A stretch of 64,000 nt of DNA, taken from positions 42,660 through 106,659 of the forward strand of contig CAJNDS010002529.1 in assembly GCA_905221605.1 (NCBI GenBank), given 5' to 3'. Within the stretch, counting starts at the first letter, position 1; each line of letters opens with the position of its first letter. The notes under the pieces are model-generated. The model was not told the origin of the DNA, made no database searches, and saw nothing but the letters and a program-made list of their open reading frames with translations. Source of the DNA: Symbiodinium natans (Eukaryota; Sar; Dinophyceae; Suessiales; Symbiodiniaceae). The translations under genes and the position numbers were made by a program. Shown here one piece after another: positions 22,901 to 33,539 of the stretch.

Positions 22901-24102
22901 GGCTAGTCCAGAAGGCTTGGAAAACCAACGTTGAAGGCTCATAACATGCTTTGGCTTCATCTCCTTCTTCAGCTCTCTGCCATCCCTGTCAGCATCTCAA
23001 CCAACAAATGAAACACCAAGTAGAAGCACGCAATCCTGCCTCTTTGCGGGGTGAAAATCATCCCTGGAGCTCGGCGCCGGGAGCTCATCTAGTAGCTTGT
23101 CATTCATGTTGGTTTCCATGTGCTGTGCCAGCGTGTGCAGGAGCCGCTTCTGAACTCGACCAACTGGTATGTCCTGTGTTATCTCGGAACAAAAAAAATC
23201 ACGGAAAAGGTATTCGACCTAGCAGCTCCTCAGCACACAGCTCTTCGAAGCCCATGCGCATAACGAAGAAGACGACCACAGACAGCTTGACTCCTGCCAA
23301 GCTAAGGTTGCTCTCGTTTGTGTGGAGGAAAACACAGGACTAACAGTTCTCCTGCCGTCAGGCTTCTCTGCTGATGACTCAGGTTCTTGTTTCTTTTCCA
23401 CCTGTGTCGGCTGACAACATAGTTGTCATTTTGGACACGGTGCCACTGGCCTCTGCCACCATCCCAAGTAGGTCAAACAATCTTCCCAATCCACCAAGTC
23501 AACGTGATGTTCGCGGAATCTCACGTGGCCTCGACCCAAGGAATCCATTTCAACTCTTCGCCAAAGACAGCGTTTGTGTGTGTGTGTGTGAAAATGACGC
23601 CAAGTCGCATGACCGCACGTTCGGCAAGAAGTTTACTTCCAGATCTGCGGGGCAGGCATTGGCGATCATGAGGTCCAGGACGCTCTGCGTTCCCTTCTTC
23701 AGGTTGTTCTTGCAGCCCTTGACTTGTAGAACGCTGACAGCCTGGGCTCTTTTTTGTAATCCCTAGCTCTTGCACGTACGCTAGACATCTTTTTTCGCGA
23801 CTAGAAGCAGCCGGAAGGCCATGAACAGGGCTCCTAGATTGGTGACCGCATCGCAGGATAAACGGACAGCTTGTTCGTTCACCTTTACCTGCGAGCCCTT
23901 GTATCCGCATTTTCTCGGGATGTGCAGTTCGAAGTCGATGGCCCAAGACTCGGACATCTGCATGGTCATGTTCTCCTTCCTTAATTGCTGCGGCGTTCTG
24001 CGATACTAAACATACGTACATTCTATCCGTCATGATTGTGGTCCGAGATTCAACTTGGTAAACCAATTGAAGAATTTTTGCTTTCTCTGCAATAACGGCC
24101 AC
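19997..24102 (-). CDS. Element gene, large multi-exon protein of unknown function
   Basis: At least a dozen minus-strand exons with clean junctions: 24,086-24,020, 23,997-23,787 (ESWAIDFELHIPRKCGYKGS ... NLGALFMAFRLLLVAKK) and 23,741-23,614 (GTQSVLDLMIANACPADLEV) join in phase. Others: about 23,310-23,215 (LSLAGVKLSVVVFFVMRMGF), 23,165-23,010 (HMETNMNDKLLDELPAPSSR), 22,960-22,810 (HVMSLQRWFSKPSGLATSRS), 22,695-22,545 (AIDILLQVLSGMKFKSINVL), 22,520-22,380 (VPIIAVDETVVCWVLQKMSD), 22,275-21,965 (MPEISLDAVNPAENERRDKY), 21,755-21,605 (MHCLTQWAMRARKCPWNTHK), 21,520-21,335 (NKIPYTDDMQLNFKNVVEIL), 21,110-20,845 (ALYEAMQPLCDPFCDMTLAL, GC donor), 20,775-20,585, 20,510-20,146, and the last after GTGAGT...TTCGCAG, ending at TAA 19,999-19,997. 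It could be two genes. No domain was recognised. Confidence 0.6.
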
Positions 24103-24205
24103 AGCTCTCCGACCCGCCAGAACAACCTATATCCGCCAGCATGTTTCTCGGCGCACACCTTTTGCTACCAGAGCTTGCGTGTTGCATTCACACGTAGAAC
24201 ATGAG

Positions 24206-24826
24206 TCAGTGCATGAACACACGAATCTCAAGATTAGGCACTCTTTGAACTTGAAAGACACCATGCTTCACGGAGTGCGTCTGCAAGTAGAGGCTTTCCG
24301 ACTGAGTGTACTCGGGTTCCCTTGGGGAGTTCGGGCCCGCATGGGGCTCTGGCTCCAAGCACCTCTCAGCTTCTGCCTCCTCTCTTTCACTCTCTTTCAC
24401 ACCCAACTTGATGTTCAAGTTGGGTCGGATGAGGAGGCCGGCTCTTGCAGCTTGTGCCCTGTACTTGTTCAAAAGGGCCTGCTCGGGAAACATAAAGTTA
24501 TAACATGTAATCGCAACACATGAAAAGAAAACAGACTGCCTCCCAAACCTCTGGCGTGGGCAAAGGAACGTCACCGGAAGCAAGTCTGACCACACTTCCA
24601 GTGAGTATTCTGTCATCAAAGTAGACCACGCGGACATCAAAAGCTTCCTTGAGCTTCTGCTTCTCCCCTGCATCTTCTGTCCTAGTCGAGATGATTTTTC
24701 AGTGTTGATTTCTTCTAGTTCACAAGAAAACAATGGTCCATCTGGAACGCTGTAACCATTCAGAACGCATTTGCAGCCAGGAGTCTCCCACGCCTCTTTA
24801 ATCTTGCTCTGGAGCCAGGCCTCCAT
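24206..24826 (-). CDS. Element gene, three-exon protein, unknown
   Basis: The start ATG at 24,826-24,824 opens MEAWLQSKIKEAWETPGCKC. A second exon (about 24,680-24,552) reads AFDVRVVYFDDRILTGSVVR and ends in a GTTTGG donor. A third (about 24,490-24,206) reads NKYRAQAARAGLLIRPNLNI, then a Glu-rich stretch, and stops at 24,206. A longer frame from about 24,913 reads through the introns and is not the product. Length is about 180-200 residues. The upstream spacer carries the CATCCAGAACGC array. Confidence 0.55.
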   Translation of the reverse strand: MEAWLQSKIKEAWETPGCKCVLNGYSVPDGPLFSCELEEINTEKSSRLGQKMQGRSRSSRKLLMSAWSTLMTEYSLEVWSDLLPVTFLCPRQRFGRQSVFFSCVAITCYNFMFPEQALLNKYRAQAARAGLLIRPNLNIKLGVKESEREEAEAERCLEPEPHAGPNSPREPEYTQSESLYLQTHSVKHGVFQVQRVPNLEIRVFMH

Positions 24827-25235
24827 TCCGGGCCCAGGCCAGAGAGTTCTGGATGGCCTGGGGCTGAACAGCATTCTGGATGGTTTCGTCTGAAACCGTT
24901 TTCGCGTCGTCACGCGTGAGGCAGAACCGAACGTTGAGGCTCATGCAGAACGCTGTTGCAAAAGTGGCACGTGTTGGTCCAGAACGCTGAAAAGCAGCAT
25001 TTTCCCTGAGACACTATCAAAATGCCACATTTGGGTAGGGTGGGAGGATCAGAGTTCCACATGAGACTTTGTACACGCGCGTGACGTGCGAGGCAGGACC
25101 AACGTTGCTGACCCGTGCAGAACGCGAAACGCACGTGCCTGTCGATGCAGAACGCTGTGTCCCATCCAGAACGCGTATGTCGCTGGCCTGGGTTGGCTAA
25201 ACCATTCAGAACGCAGTCGTCACATCCAGAACGCT
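24738..25235. repeat. Internal array of CCATCYRGAACGC words, about ten copies
   Basis: Irregularly spaced copies include CCATCTGGAACGC (24,738), CCATTCAGAACGC (24,756), CATGCAGAACGC (24,941), GTCCAGAACGC (24,979), GATGCAGAACGC (25,145), CATCCAGAACGC (25,163), CCATTCAGAACGC (25,202) and CATCCAGAACGC (25,222). Two inverted near-copies, GTTCTGGATGG and CATTCTGGATGG, lie near 24,846-24,885. The same word occurs in both terminal inverted repeats. The array spans the 5' end of one gene and the spacer before it. Confidence 0.85.
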
Positions 25236-25469
25236 GAACAGGTTCCCCCCCCCCCGGGAAACGGTCCTAATACTAAACACGAAGAACTGGCCCACCCCCA
25301 AAATTGCCGCCCGGGCACCAGCAAAAATAGGGACCAATGCAAGCTAATGGCGTCTACCACACGTGCATCTGTCTCACTTGCGATATGTCAAGTAGAGTAT
25401 ATCTCAAGAACCTGTGTTGCTATGTTTTCTGAGTATGACATTAAATAGAGCATAGATGGGGAAGAAGCT

Positions 25470-28064
25470 TTACATGATCACATTGCACACGTCATCACAA
25501 GTCGAGCCTTGCAGGCGAGCGAATATATGGTCAGGCACTGAAAGTCGCACGAACACACTGGGCATATTGCATCTTTGTTTCCCACAGCAAACAGGAAGGG
25601 ATCCGGGCTCTTTCAGGTCGCAAGGGTGCATCACTTGTCTGCCTCGTGCAAACAAAAAGTACACGAAGCACGTGGAAGCAACCACATCAGTCCAAGAAGC
25701 CGCTCCGTCTGTAACGGGAAGAGCTTCTGGAGCTGTGGCCTCTCCGGACTTGAGCTCCTCCAATCTGTTCAGGGTTTAGGGTTCAAGGTTTAGGTTTCGG
25801 TGGATAGGGTTTACGGTTTTGACTTACGGGTTTATGAAGGGTTTAGGGTTGAGGGATTTTGGTAGGTTAAGGCGTTAGTTAGTGTTTTGGGTAGGTCCTT
25901 GAGCAGCACAGGCCACTGCTTCAGGAGCCGTTTTCCTTTGAGTGTCAGATTGTTTGCGAAAAGTCGAGCATTCTGGCCCATGTGATCAAGAATGTCACCT
26001 GACAGAGCAAAACAAAAAGTGAATGTAAACTCCAAAAGAAAAAGATAGCCTTCAATATTGGAAAGAAGATCCACTGCATCTTCCAGCGTCGTAATATCCT
26101 CCTCAATGAGGATGTTAATGAAAAGCTTCAAGTCTGACCTCTGATTGAAACACATACGCTGCAAAATAGAAAAATTACTGAAAACTGCCAGGACACCGAC
26201 TTGCACCAGCAGGAAGGATACTGGCCAGATCATCGTCTATCTGACCCATGAGATTTGTGACTTCTTCCGCGTCCCGGTTCTCCTCCTTGCCTCGGTAGGT
26301 GGCACCCTTGTCATCTACAGTTCCATCCTGGCTCTTCGCGACTTCGGACTCCTCGGATTCCTGGTTCTCGGTCTCGTCCGGCTCCTTCTTGTCCCGACGC
26401 TGCTTCTTCCGGGACGAAGCAGCAGACTTGCGCGACGTTCTGTTTTTGTCTGCCAACGGTCTGGCAAATTGACCCTTGAAGAGGTCGTCGTCGCCCCCAT
26501 CAGACTGTGACCCAGAGTCCACAGGCCAAGAAGGTGAACGGTGCTCCTCTTCTTCCTTGTCCGAGGCATTCTTGTCGGATTTGTGCTCCGAGAAATCTAT
26601 CTTGCGCGGGGTCACTCTTCTGCGTCGACGACGCATACCACCTGCGGACTTGGCCTTGGGCTTCCTCTGCTTCTTCGGAGTTGCCAGCTCCGAATCTTTC
26701 GCAGGCTCCTTGACGGAGGCGAGCTGCTTGACGTCCACGTCGGCCTCCTGTCAGGAGAGAGTTTAGGAACAGAAATAAACATATATCGTTTCCTATACAT
26801 CACGCTCATGTGTGGCAAAGGCAAGCAGCTCTTATTGTCTCAAGCGGGCAAAAGTGCAAAGGTGCAGCTCTGAATTAGTGGAGTCATATCTCCAGCAAAG
26901 AAAGATCATTCTGGCAAGGCTAACCTACCAATACTTGTTCCAGTACTCGCCGGTGTACTTGTCCCTAATCCACTGTCCACCTCTCTGCCTGGGTGCACGA
27001 CCGGGCGCCGTCTCCACCGCCTCTTCTTCGGCGATCACAACGGGCTCTTCTTCACGTTCTTCAGGCTTTTTCCTGAGTCACGTGTCGAATTTAGTTTAAG
27101 GGTTAGTGTTAAGGGCTTAAGATTTAAGGTTTAGGGTTTAGGGTTAAAGGTTTAGATATTCCTTAAGGTTTAGAGTTAAGAAAATTTCAATAGTAAAACT
27201 GAAACAGACAGGTTTCGGTCGAGACTTCTCTCTGGCAGCAAGAGCCGATGCGGTACCCGGGCTTAAGGCCGATGCCACGGTTCCCCTGGGAGCAGCTTTG
27301 GGCGCAGGCGTCGAACGTGTACTGGCAGTGGGGGGACTCGGCGAAGCTCCCCTGTCCTCCTTGCGCTCCCGCGACCTCTCCCTACGTGGTGAGTCATCTT
27401 CACGTCGACGATGTTTGTCACGGCCCCGGTCAGCAGAAGAGTCTGGCTCCGGAGACCTCTTGCGCGTAGAGCGTGCACGGTCCTCATCGTCCTGGTTGCG
27501 CCTCTTGGCTTTGAGGTTCTTCTCGATCTCCTCACGCGGGATGAAGCGTGCAAACAGCTCGACAACCCCACTGTCCATGTCGAAATGGCCCACTCGCCGC
27601 AGTGTTTTGCCGGGAGCTGCAGTCGATGCTTCCTTGGCTCGACCACCCTCTTCCGGACAGCGGTCCTTGCACGGCGTCTTTGCCCCTTCAGCAGCAGCTT
27701 GCACGGGCTGCGTGGGCGGCGTCGGCTGCGGGTTCTGTGTGGGCTGCGTTGGCTGCCCTGCTTGCTGCGTGCTCTGGGTCATCAAGGGCGTAGGTGCTGC
27801 AGCCACTTGCTGGGCAGGATTGGCAGGGCCTTGTGTTGAGGAGGCCTGCAGAAGCTGTTGTGCTGCAGCCAGTGCAAACTGGGACTGCTGGTTTTCCAAC
27901 CTCTGCAGCCGATTCTGCTCCCAGGCCTGCAACATAGATGGCGGCATCATTGGCGGCAGCACCGACGGGGGCGGAGGTACAGCGGGCGGCGGCTGCGTCA
28001 AAGCCCGATTCAGCAGCTGAAGGAACTCCGGAGTCAAGGCCGGCGGCGTTGTGAGGGAATCCAT
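25470..28064 (-). CDS. Element gene, Arg/Ser-rich nuclear-like protein, unknown
   Basis: The start ATG at 28,064-28,062 follows an A-rich context. Exon 1 (to about 27,213) encodes a Pro/Gln-rich N-terminus (TPEFLQLLNRALTQPPPAVP), then FDMDSGVVELFARFIPREEI and an RS-type stretch (RRREDDSPRRERSRERKEDR). Exon 2 (27,068-26,935) ends GGQWIRDKYTGEYWNKYW before GTAGGT. Exon 3 (about 26,752-26,217) is Lys/Arg/Glu-rich and ends DDDLASILPAG before a 46-bp GC-AG intron (GCAAGT...TTGCAG). Exon 4 reads SDLKLFINILIEEDITTLED and is followed by a GC-AG intron. Exon 5 reads ILDHMGQNARLFANNLTLKG. Exon 6 reads LEELKSGEATAPEALPVTDG. The helical part of exons 4-5 recalls TFIIS-N-like folds, weakly. Two telomere-like tracts lie in its introns. 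Confidence 0.6.
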
Positions 28065-28295
28065 GTTTGCAACCCCCAGTAGACAAAGCCCTCGCTGGCA
28101 CAGTAAGCTCGAGCAAGGGACCTGCTCTATCAATTGCGCGCGGCTAAAACAAGCAAACTTGCAAGAAAACTCATGCTGCCGCGTGCTTCGTGTGGTGTGG
28201 CAAACGCAGCACCTGATGCCTGCTAGCAACGGCACAACATTTGCCGGTCCGAGAGAGAAATCTTTTCGCATTGGCTCATACTCTAGTCGGCAGGC

Positions 28296-28753
28296 TCAAG
28301 ATTCCCAGGGTCCCCCTTTGGGGAATCCCTTGCAACGACGCGACCTCCACTGCTCATGGCACTGGTAGCAAGTGTGATGGTGCAAAGCAATCGAACCATC
28401 ATCCAAATAACAACGATGCCTGCGTGTGCAGCGTCCTTTGCCGCACTGCTCACACACTGCGCGTCGATTGCCCGGTGCATCTGCAGGCTGTTGTTGCTCT
28501 CGCAACAAAGCCCATGCCTCCTCGAGTTCCTTCTCCCATGACTTCAAACCACTCTCTTTGAACTTGAGGAACTCGTCATGCTCAGCCAGACGTTTCTTCT
28601 GTCCTTGAGTTCCTGCTCCAGCTCCTCCAGCTGGGTTTCACGTCTGATCACCTCTCTCTCACGCATCTCCACCTCCCAAGCCGTGGGTGCCACCAGGCGT
28701 CCAACACCAGCCACAATGGCATCAACCAGCTCTTGCTGCGAGGATGAAGACAT
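28296..28753 (-). CDS. Element gene, coiled coil plus Cys/His zinc-binding motif, apparent frameshift
   Basis: The ATG at 28,753-28,751 opens SSSQQELVDAIVAGVGRLVA, then a charged coiled coil (EREVIRRETQLEELEQELKD). Near 28,600 the coiled-coil reading moves to the next frame (RLAEHDEFLKFKESGLKSWE, KELEEAWALLREQQQPADAP). It then gives a Cys/His cluster CEQCGKGRCTRRHRC followed by HHHTCYQCHEQW. Eight or more Cys/His suggest two bound zinc ions. TGA is at 28,298-28,296. The one-base frame change cannot be a normal intron, so either the assembly has an indel or the copy is inactivated. Confidence 0.6.
28600..28610 (-). pseudogene. Apparent 1-nt frameshift inside the coiled-coil gene
   Basis: Both frames on either side belong to the same heptad pattern, and no GT/GC/GA...AG pair fits between them. 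Position is approximate. Confidence 0.45.
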
Positions 28754-28878
28754 GGCACGTATGGCTAGTGTCTGCTGCTGAGATGTTGAGAGGAGGAAAC
28801 TACAAAACACAACAGGGTCATCCTTCATGAGAATGCAAGTTCAAATCGAAGTCACGTGTTACATAAGTGCAAGCCAGA

Positions 28879-30220
28879 CTAAGACTGCGCAAGCAATCGG
28901 GTCTCCTTCTTCAATTCCACCATGAGCTGATCGTAGGACTTCATGAGCTTCTCTTTGCTGTGTCCAAGCTGCCTGGCTCACAACGCGTAAGAAGAAAGAG
29001 AAAAATGGAGAATAGAGAAGAACAGATAATAATGTGATTGTGCAACATGATGAGGTTCATGAAATCCTATGTATGATAGAAATCTTTACCTTAAACCAAA
29101 ACCAAAAGAAGCATAGTAACTGTTGCGGAAAAACAGAAAAAAGCCAAAGCAGAGGCCTGCGATACTTGGTAGCAGAGGAAACGAGAAGAGTGTGCACATC
29201 GTCAAGCGTCTTCGCAGATGTGATTGAAATATCGCCAGGCTTCTTCCCACAAACTTAGTTCAAGAAACCAAACAAAACACGCTGCATTCAATTCCTCCGT
29301 TATGATACGAAGTTTAATACATCCAAGTTTCGAAGAAAAACAATACGGGAGAGCCTCTTTCTCCAGAGATTGGCTGCAGCTTTGGCCTGCACGAGATCCA
29401 GAAGCGACAGAAACGCAAACTGTACAAAAAAATAAAAGAGGACAAGAAAGGATAATCCGCACACAGAGAATGACGCCTTGTGCACAGTCGCACTCTCATT
29501 CGCCTTGTCCTTCTGACGCTTAAAGCGCTGAGCTGACTCGAGAAGAAGAGCTTCCTCGAAACTGTCAGAATGGAGAATGTAGTGTAAAGGATAACAAGAA
29601 GATATCTGAAAACAGCCATCTCGGTCTATTAGAATGCCAAGAAAGTCTCGCACTCCCCACCAACTTCGATGATATCCGACGGTAGCACAAAGTCGTACAG
29701 CGAACACGTGCAATAAGCAAGTTGCTTCATGCCCAAATCCTCGAGTTTGTTCTGTCCTTGTCCCCGTTGCATGTCCTTGGGTGTTATCTTGAAGAAGGAT
29801 TGCCTATCGACCTCGTGGACTTCCTCGTCTGCACTTTCCGACTCTGAAGTCGTCTTACCTGGGATAGACCATGACTCAGACAAGCATAGATATAGGAAAG
29901 AACAAATGCCGAAAACCCTGTTGCACAAGCTACGCTTCTTGCGCTTCTTCTGTTCAGCTTTCTTGTCCTTCTTGTCTTTACCTTTGCTTTCTGCATCTCC
30001 TGACAGCAACAAAAAAATATTCGTTCGTAATAAAGAAAAGAAAGAAAAGAACGAATTGTCTCGTTACTTATCTATAGAGCACAAGAAAAAAGACAAGAAT
30101 CCCAAGGCTTGTCTGATCGATGCTGCAGCACTCCCCAAAAGAAATTCGTGAGCACTCGGTGGTGACTCCGTGGACTCAGGCAATGATCGAGTGGAGTTAG
30201 TCCTGATGCTTATAATTACA
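28879..30220 (-). CDS. Element gene, Lys-rich multi-exon protein, unknown
   Basis: Minus-strand exons: about 30,205-30,098 (STESPPSAHEFLLGSAAASI), 30,002-29,925 (GDAESKGKDKKDKKAEQKKR, a likely nuclear signal), 29,860-29,630 (EEVHEVDRQSFFKITPKDMQ then LGMKQLAYCTCSLYDFVLPS), 29,565-29,485 (EEALLLESAQRFKRQKDKAN), about 29,415-29,340 (LSLLDLVQAKAAANLWRKRL), about 29,255-29,155 (ISITSAKTLDDVHTLLVSSA) and 28,985-28,879 (SKEKLMKSYDQLMVELKKET, stop TAG at 28,881-28,879). The start codon was not fixed. Neighbours on both sides are also minus-strand. Confidence 0.5.
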
Positions 30221-30333
30221 TTATCATTCTAACTTTAAAAACATGATGTAGAAGAACCTACATATTTATAAGTGCTTTTCTTGAATTGAGAAGAAAAACA
30301 AAACAATGCACATTTTCGTATAAAAAAACATAA

Positions 30334-30730
30334 AACTATACTGGCAACGAGGTGCCTCCAGTCTGATACACGAACAACGTACTTGGCGGCTAGTCCGCGC
30401 CGTACTAGCTTTTACAAGGCTCTAATAAAGACTACTGGCAATTAGTGTTGCCCAGTGTAAATGAATGTGTCTTTGATGAGAATTTCAAATGCAAATAATT
30501 GGGGTATAAGGGCTGGCAGTCATATGCCTGTAGTCAGTAAAAAGGGAACATATTTGGCGGCTAGTCCGCACCTGATGTTTTGTGACTGATGGATTCTATT
30601 GTGTAACGAAAAACTACTGGCAATAGTGTTGCCTCATGAGAACGATGGCTTCACAGAGCCTCTAATTTGGGTAATTAGAATAACACTAAGAGACCAGCAA
30701 AAACTACTGGCGATGATTCGCCATGGTTTG
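30334..30730. repeat. CTACTGGCAA hairpin units, four copies
   Basis: Units near 30,336, 30,431, 30,612 and 30,712 share ACTACTGGC (first copy ACTATACTGGC) followed by a short loop and a complementary arm: CTGGCAA..TTGCCCAG in the second, GGCAA..TTGCC in the third and GGCGA..TCGCC in the fourth. The arms vary together, as in conserved stem-loops. Confidence 0.7.
30386..30569 (-). repeat. GCGGCTAGTCCGC near-palindromes, two copies in reverse orientation
   Basis: Copies at 30,386-30,398 and 30,557-30,569, both preceded by TTG. They are the reverse complement of the copies at 18.3 and 19.6 kb, although every gene in the element points the same way. Confidence 0.9.
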
Positions 30731-31716
30731 CAATCTGTGAGCTGGCGTTAAACGCCTGGCGTTCAAAAACCGCGCCTGGAAGAGATGGCCGGCACTGGCG
30801 AGGTTCCGCCTGTCATTCTAAGTTATTGGCATCGCATGCCCTGTTCGCAAAAAAAAGTGGCTTTCAACCATAACTAGCACGCAAGCCAAACAAAATAGAG
30901 ATGCTGTAAAGTCGAAGAGTCCGCTGCACGCGACCAGGCATGACCGGCAAGAAGTCTATAGAGGAGATTAGACCCTCGATAACCACCCCCCCCCGCCAGC
31001 TTCGGAGCCAGCAGATGAGGCCGGCGTTCCACACGTCGTCGTTCAGAACATCCCCAAAAAATTATTAACCGAGAGTCTGTTACGTCAGACAACCGCAAAA
31101 TTCAGTGAACCCAAAAACTTTGAGAGATAACTTAATTAATTGCCACAACATGAACGCATATGCTGCATTCTGCACAACTGACACTGAAGTTGGCGATTTT
31201 ACTAACCGCCTGCGCAACAGCTCTGTCAAAAGAGCTGAAAGGCAATCGACAAATTCTGAATTAACAGACTAAGGAGCCTGTGTTGCGCAGCAGAATAACA
31301 TTTAATTAGCCCACCACAGGCAATATCAGCAGGATCCTAAGCAGAAACGATATCAAAACCGGGTTGAATACCCAAAAGCAACAAAAACCAGACCCTCTTT
31401 GCAAACCGAGCAACTCTTTGTACGCTGGCAGCAGTCTAAAGATCACCGTCAGCCTGGGAAATTATGAATTTCAGCCCAGAGATAATCAACTCTGTCTGAA
31501 AGACACGCAAACAACTTTCAATCAGGAAACATCCACCATCTCGAAATCACCATCATCATCTGATGTGATGTCAATCACCATTGGCACAGCTGCAACAGGA
31601 GCAACAGCAGGAGGGCCAGGAGGTACAGTAATACGATGGACCTGATTATAGAAACCAGAACCTACTAGCAAACATAACAGGAAACAGGTCAACTGTAGAC
31701 TTTAAGCGAATGCAAT

Positions 31717-33386
31717 TCAAGATGCGTGTATGTTGGGCACTGCTGGCACATGCCGACGGCCAGTCTGCGTGAGGAGATCCACGACATCAACCTGCTGAAC
31801 ACGATGGTCCAGGTCCTGCAACAAATCCAACTTACACAAACAAACAATAATAAACCCTGAAGGTATTAAAAAAACAAACAAATAATAACAGTCCTGGTGA
31901 ACCAAGTGCTGAACGATGCGCCCTAGAAAGTCCCCCAAATTGGCCACAATGCGTTGAGGAGGGACACTTTTGCGAAGCAGCAAAAGCTGGGAAACCCGAC
32001 GTGAACCAAAATTTTCAAACCCAGGCTGAACTGAGAGCTTACAAAGCTGAATCTTCGGCAAGGAGCAGCGCTGCCGAAAGTCCAAGGATAATGTTGAGAA
32101 TCCTTCATGACTCCAGCCTTGCCGCGCCAGGCGCGCCCGTCATCTCCACGCACTGCTAAGCGCTGCGTTGCGCGTTCCAGAAACCTGGGAAGGAGAATCT
32201 GACGGAATGTCTCGTCAAATGCTTACCACTGTGCGATCAAATACATTTCGACAGGGAGCGTTGAAATCATCAAAGGATGTCGGGCCAGGAATCGAAGGCA
32301 CTGCAACATGAACTCATCCGAACCAGCAAGTTGCATAGGCTTCCTGAGGCTCCAGGCTTGTTGTTCTTAGTAAGGAACATGCTAAGATGCATTGCACAAA
32401 CCCACAAAATTCGACCTAGCAGCGGGCTGTGAGCAGCAAAGCAACCGAGTCGAAAGGCAACGCGCGTGTGACCGCATCGCATGAATGAATCCTGGTGTGA
32501 ATAAACAAAAAAGCCCGGTTCCTAATCTGAGGTTTTCAAACAAACTTAGAAAAAAAAAACTCCTGCTTCGAGGGAAGATGAGGCATGTAGGATGAGGACG
32601 GCTGTTCGTAGAGGTGAAAAATGCCAGCATTGCGTGCGAATATCTGCAAGGAGCTGTCAAAATCCTGGGATGACAGAACCATTGTGCATGATAGAATGAA
32701 TGAATGAATCAGAATAACATTACTATCTTCATCCAAGCATCAGCAATCGTGTTGCCAGCCACGACGAAAGATTTTGTGCGATCACCAAGAACATTAATAT
32801 GCCTTAACCTGATGTTGCAAGGGTAGAGAAAAGAAAAGTAGAAAACATTCTTCAAACGATTCCTAAGAAAATGTATTGGGACAAGCAGCGATTGCGAAAC
32901 ACAGGCAGGTACGAAAGAGCCACAGGGAGGGGCACTGTAGCACAGGCCGCCTTTCTTGACAGCCACCAATTTCTTCAAACCTGAGACTAGAAACGACTAG
33001 AAGCAACAACAATTCTAAAACAACAGACGCGCAAGAAAGTTCATAGATTGCAGCCAGAGTACACAACAACTGTCCCTCGGGAGTTGTGGCATCTTCTCTG
33101 ACATCACGACGAATTTCGTAGTCGCTAGAGACAAGACCAACCTTCGAAGATATGGAGTTGGTGAGAACATCATGATGAGTAGCAGCAAAGACACAACCGC
33201 AAACCATTCAAGCCCGGAAACCGCATCGGCAGATTTGCTCAGGCGGCCGGCCCCGGCAAATATCTCTAACAGGTCCAGGAAGCGGTGGGGACTGGGATCG
33301 ATCGTGTACTGGTGTGTGAAAACAAATGGGCAGTGCTGCTGGAGCATGGTGACAATGTGCGCCGGGAGATCGGCATGGCTCACCAT
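31717..33386 (-). CDS. Element gene, SAM-dependent methyltransferase-like protein (C5-type resemblance)
   Basis: The ATG at 33,386-33,384 begins exon 1 (to 33,222; 55 codons). It reads MVSHADLPAHIV and contains FLDLLEIFAGAGRLSKSADA, a motif I-like SAM-binding loop. Exon 2 (33,141-33,033) reads GLVSSDYEIRRDVREDATTP. Exon 3 (32,980-32,913 or longer) reads VKKGGLCYSAPPCGSF, resembling the PC catalytic motif of C5 methyltransferases. Later exons read NVLGDRTKSFVVAGNTIADA (about 32,820-32,735), LQIFARNAGIFHLYEQPSSS (about 32,660-32,545, an EQP segment as in related dinoflagellate proteins) and LRKPMQLAGSDEFMLQCLRF (about 32,360-32,270). The last two read VPPQRIVANLGDFLGRIVQH and VVDLLTQTGRRHVPAVPNIH, with TGA at 31,719-31,717. 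Exon 2 ends at a GC donor. Catalytic activity is unproven. It starts 218 bp inside the right inverted repeat. Confidence 0.7.
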
Positions 33387-33539
33387 GGTCAAGAAAGATT
33401 TACAAGTACAGACACTGCAAGAGCACATGTGCAAAACCGTACATGAATGCATATGAACCCACAGCAAGGGACTCACAGCAGCTGAAGCCAAATGTTGCCT
33501 CTTCGTTTAGCCCACCACAAGCAAGCAGATATAGCACAA
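33387..33539. other. Right subterminal stretch of the element
   Basis: About 150 bp between the methyltransferase-like start codon and the inverted repeat, the likely place of the 5' leader and promoter. It includes AGCCCACCACAAGCA near 33,509, which resembles AGCCCACCACAGGCA near 31,308 and so forms another internal repeat. Confidence 0.5.

Larger units (their letters stand above)
30221..31716. other. Largest intergenic spacer of the element, repeat-bearing
   Basis: AT-richer than its surroundings. It contains two reversed near-palindromes, four CTACTGGC hairpin units, a C run near 30,987 and the TGCGCAACAG / TGTTGCGCA pair near 31,211 and 31,281. A plus-strand frame at 31,364-31,645 is not convincing. 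A regulatory or origin role would be speculation. Confidence 0.6.

Noticed and set aside
28283-28300. Joining the zinc-motif gene to the downstream Pro-rich gene as one protein
   Set aside because: A stop lies at 28,296 and a good start codon at 28,064, so two genes are simpler, although a GC donor near 28,333 could in principle bypass the stop.
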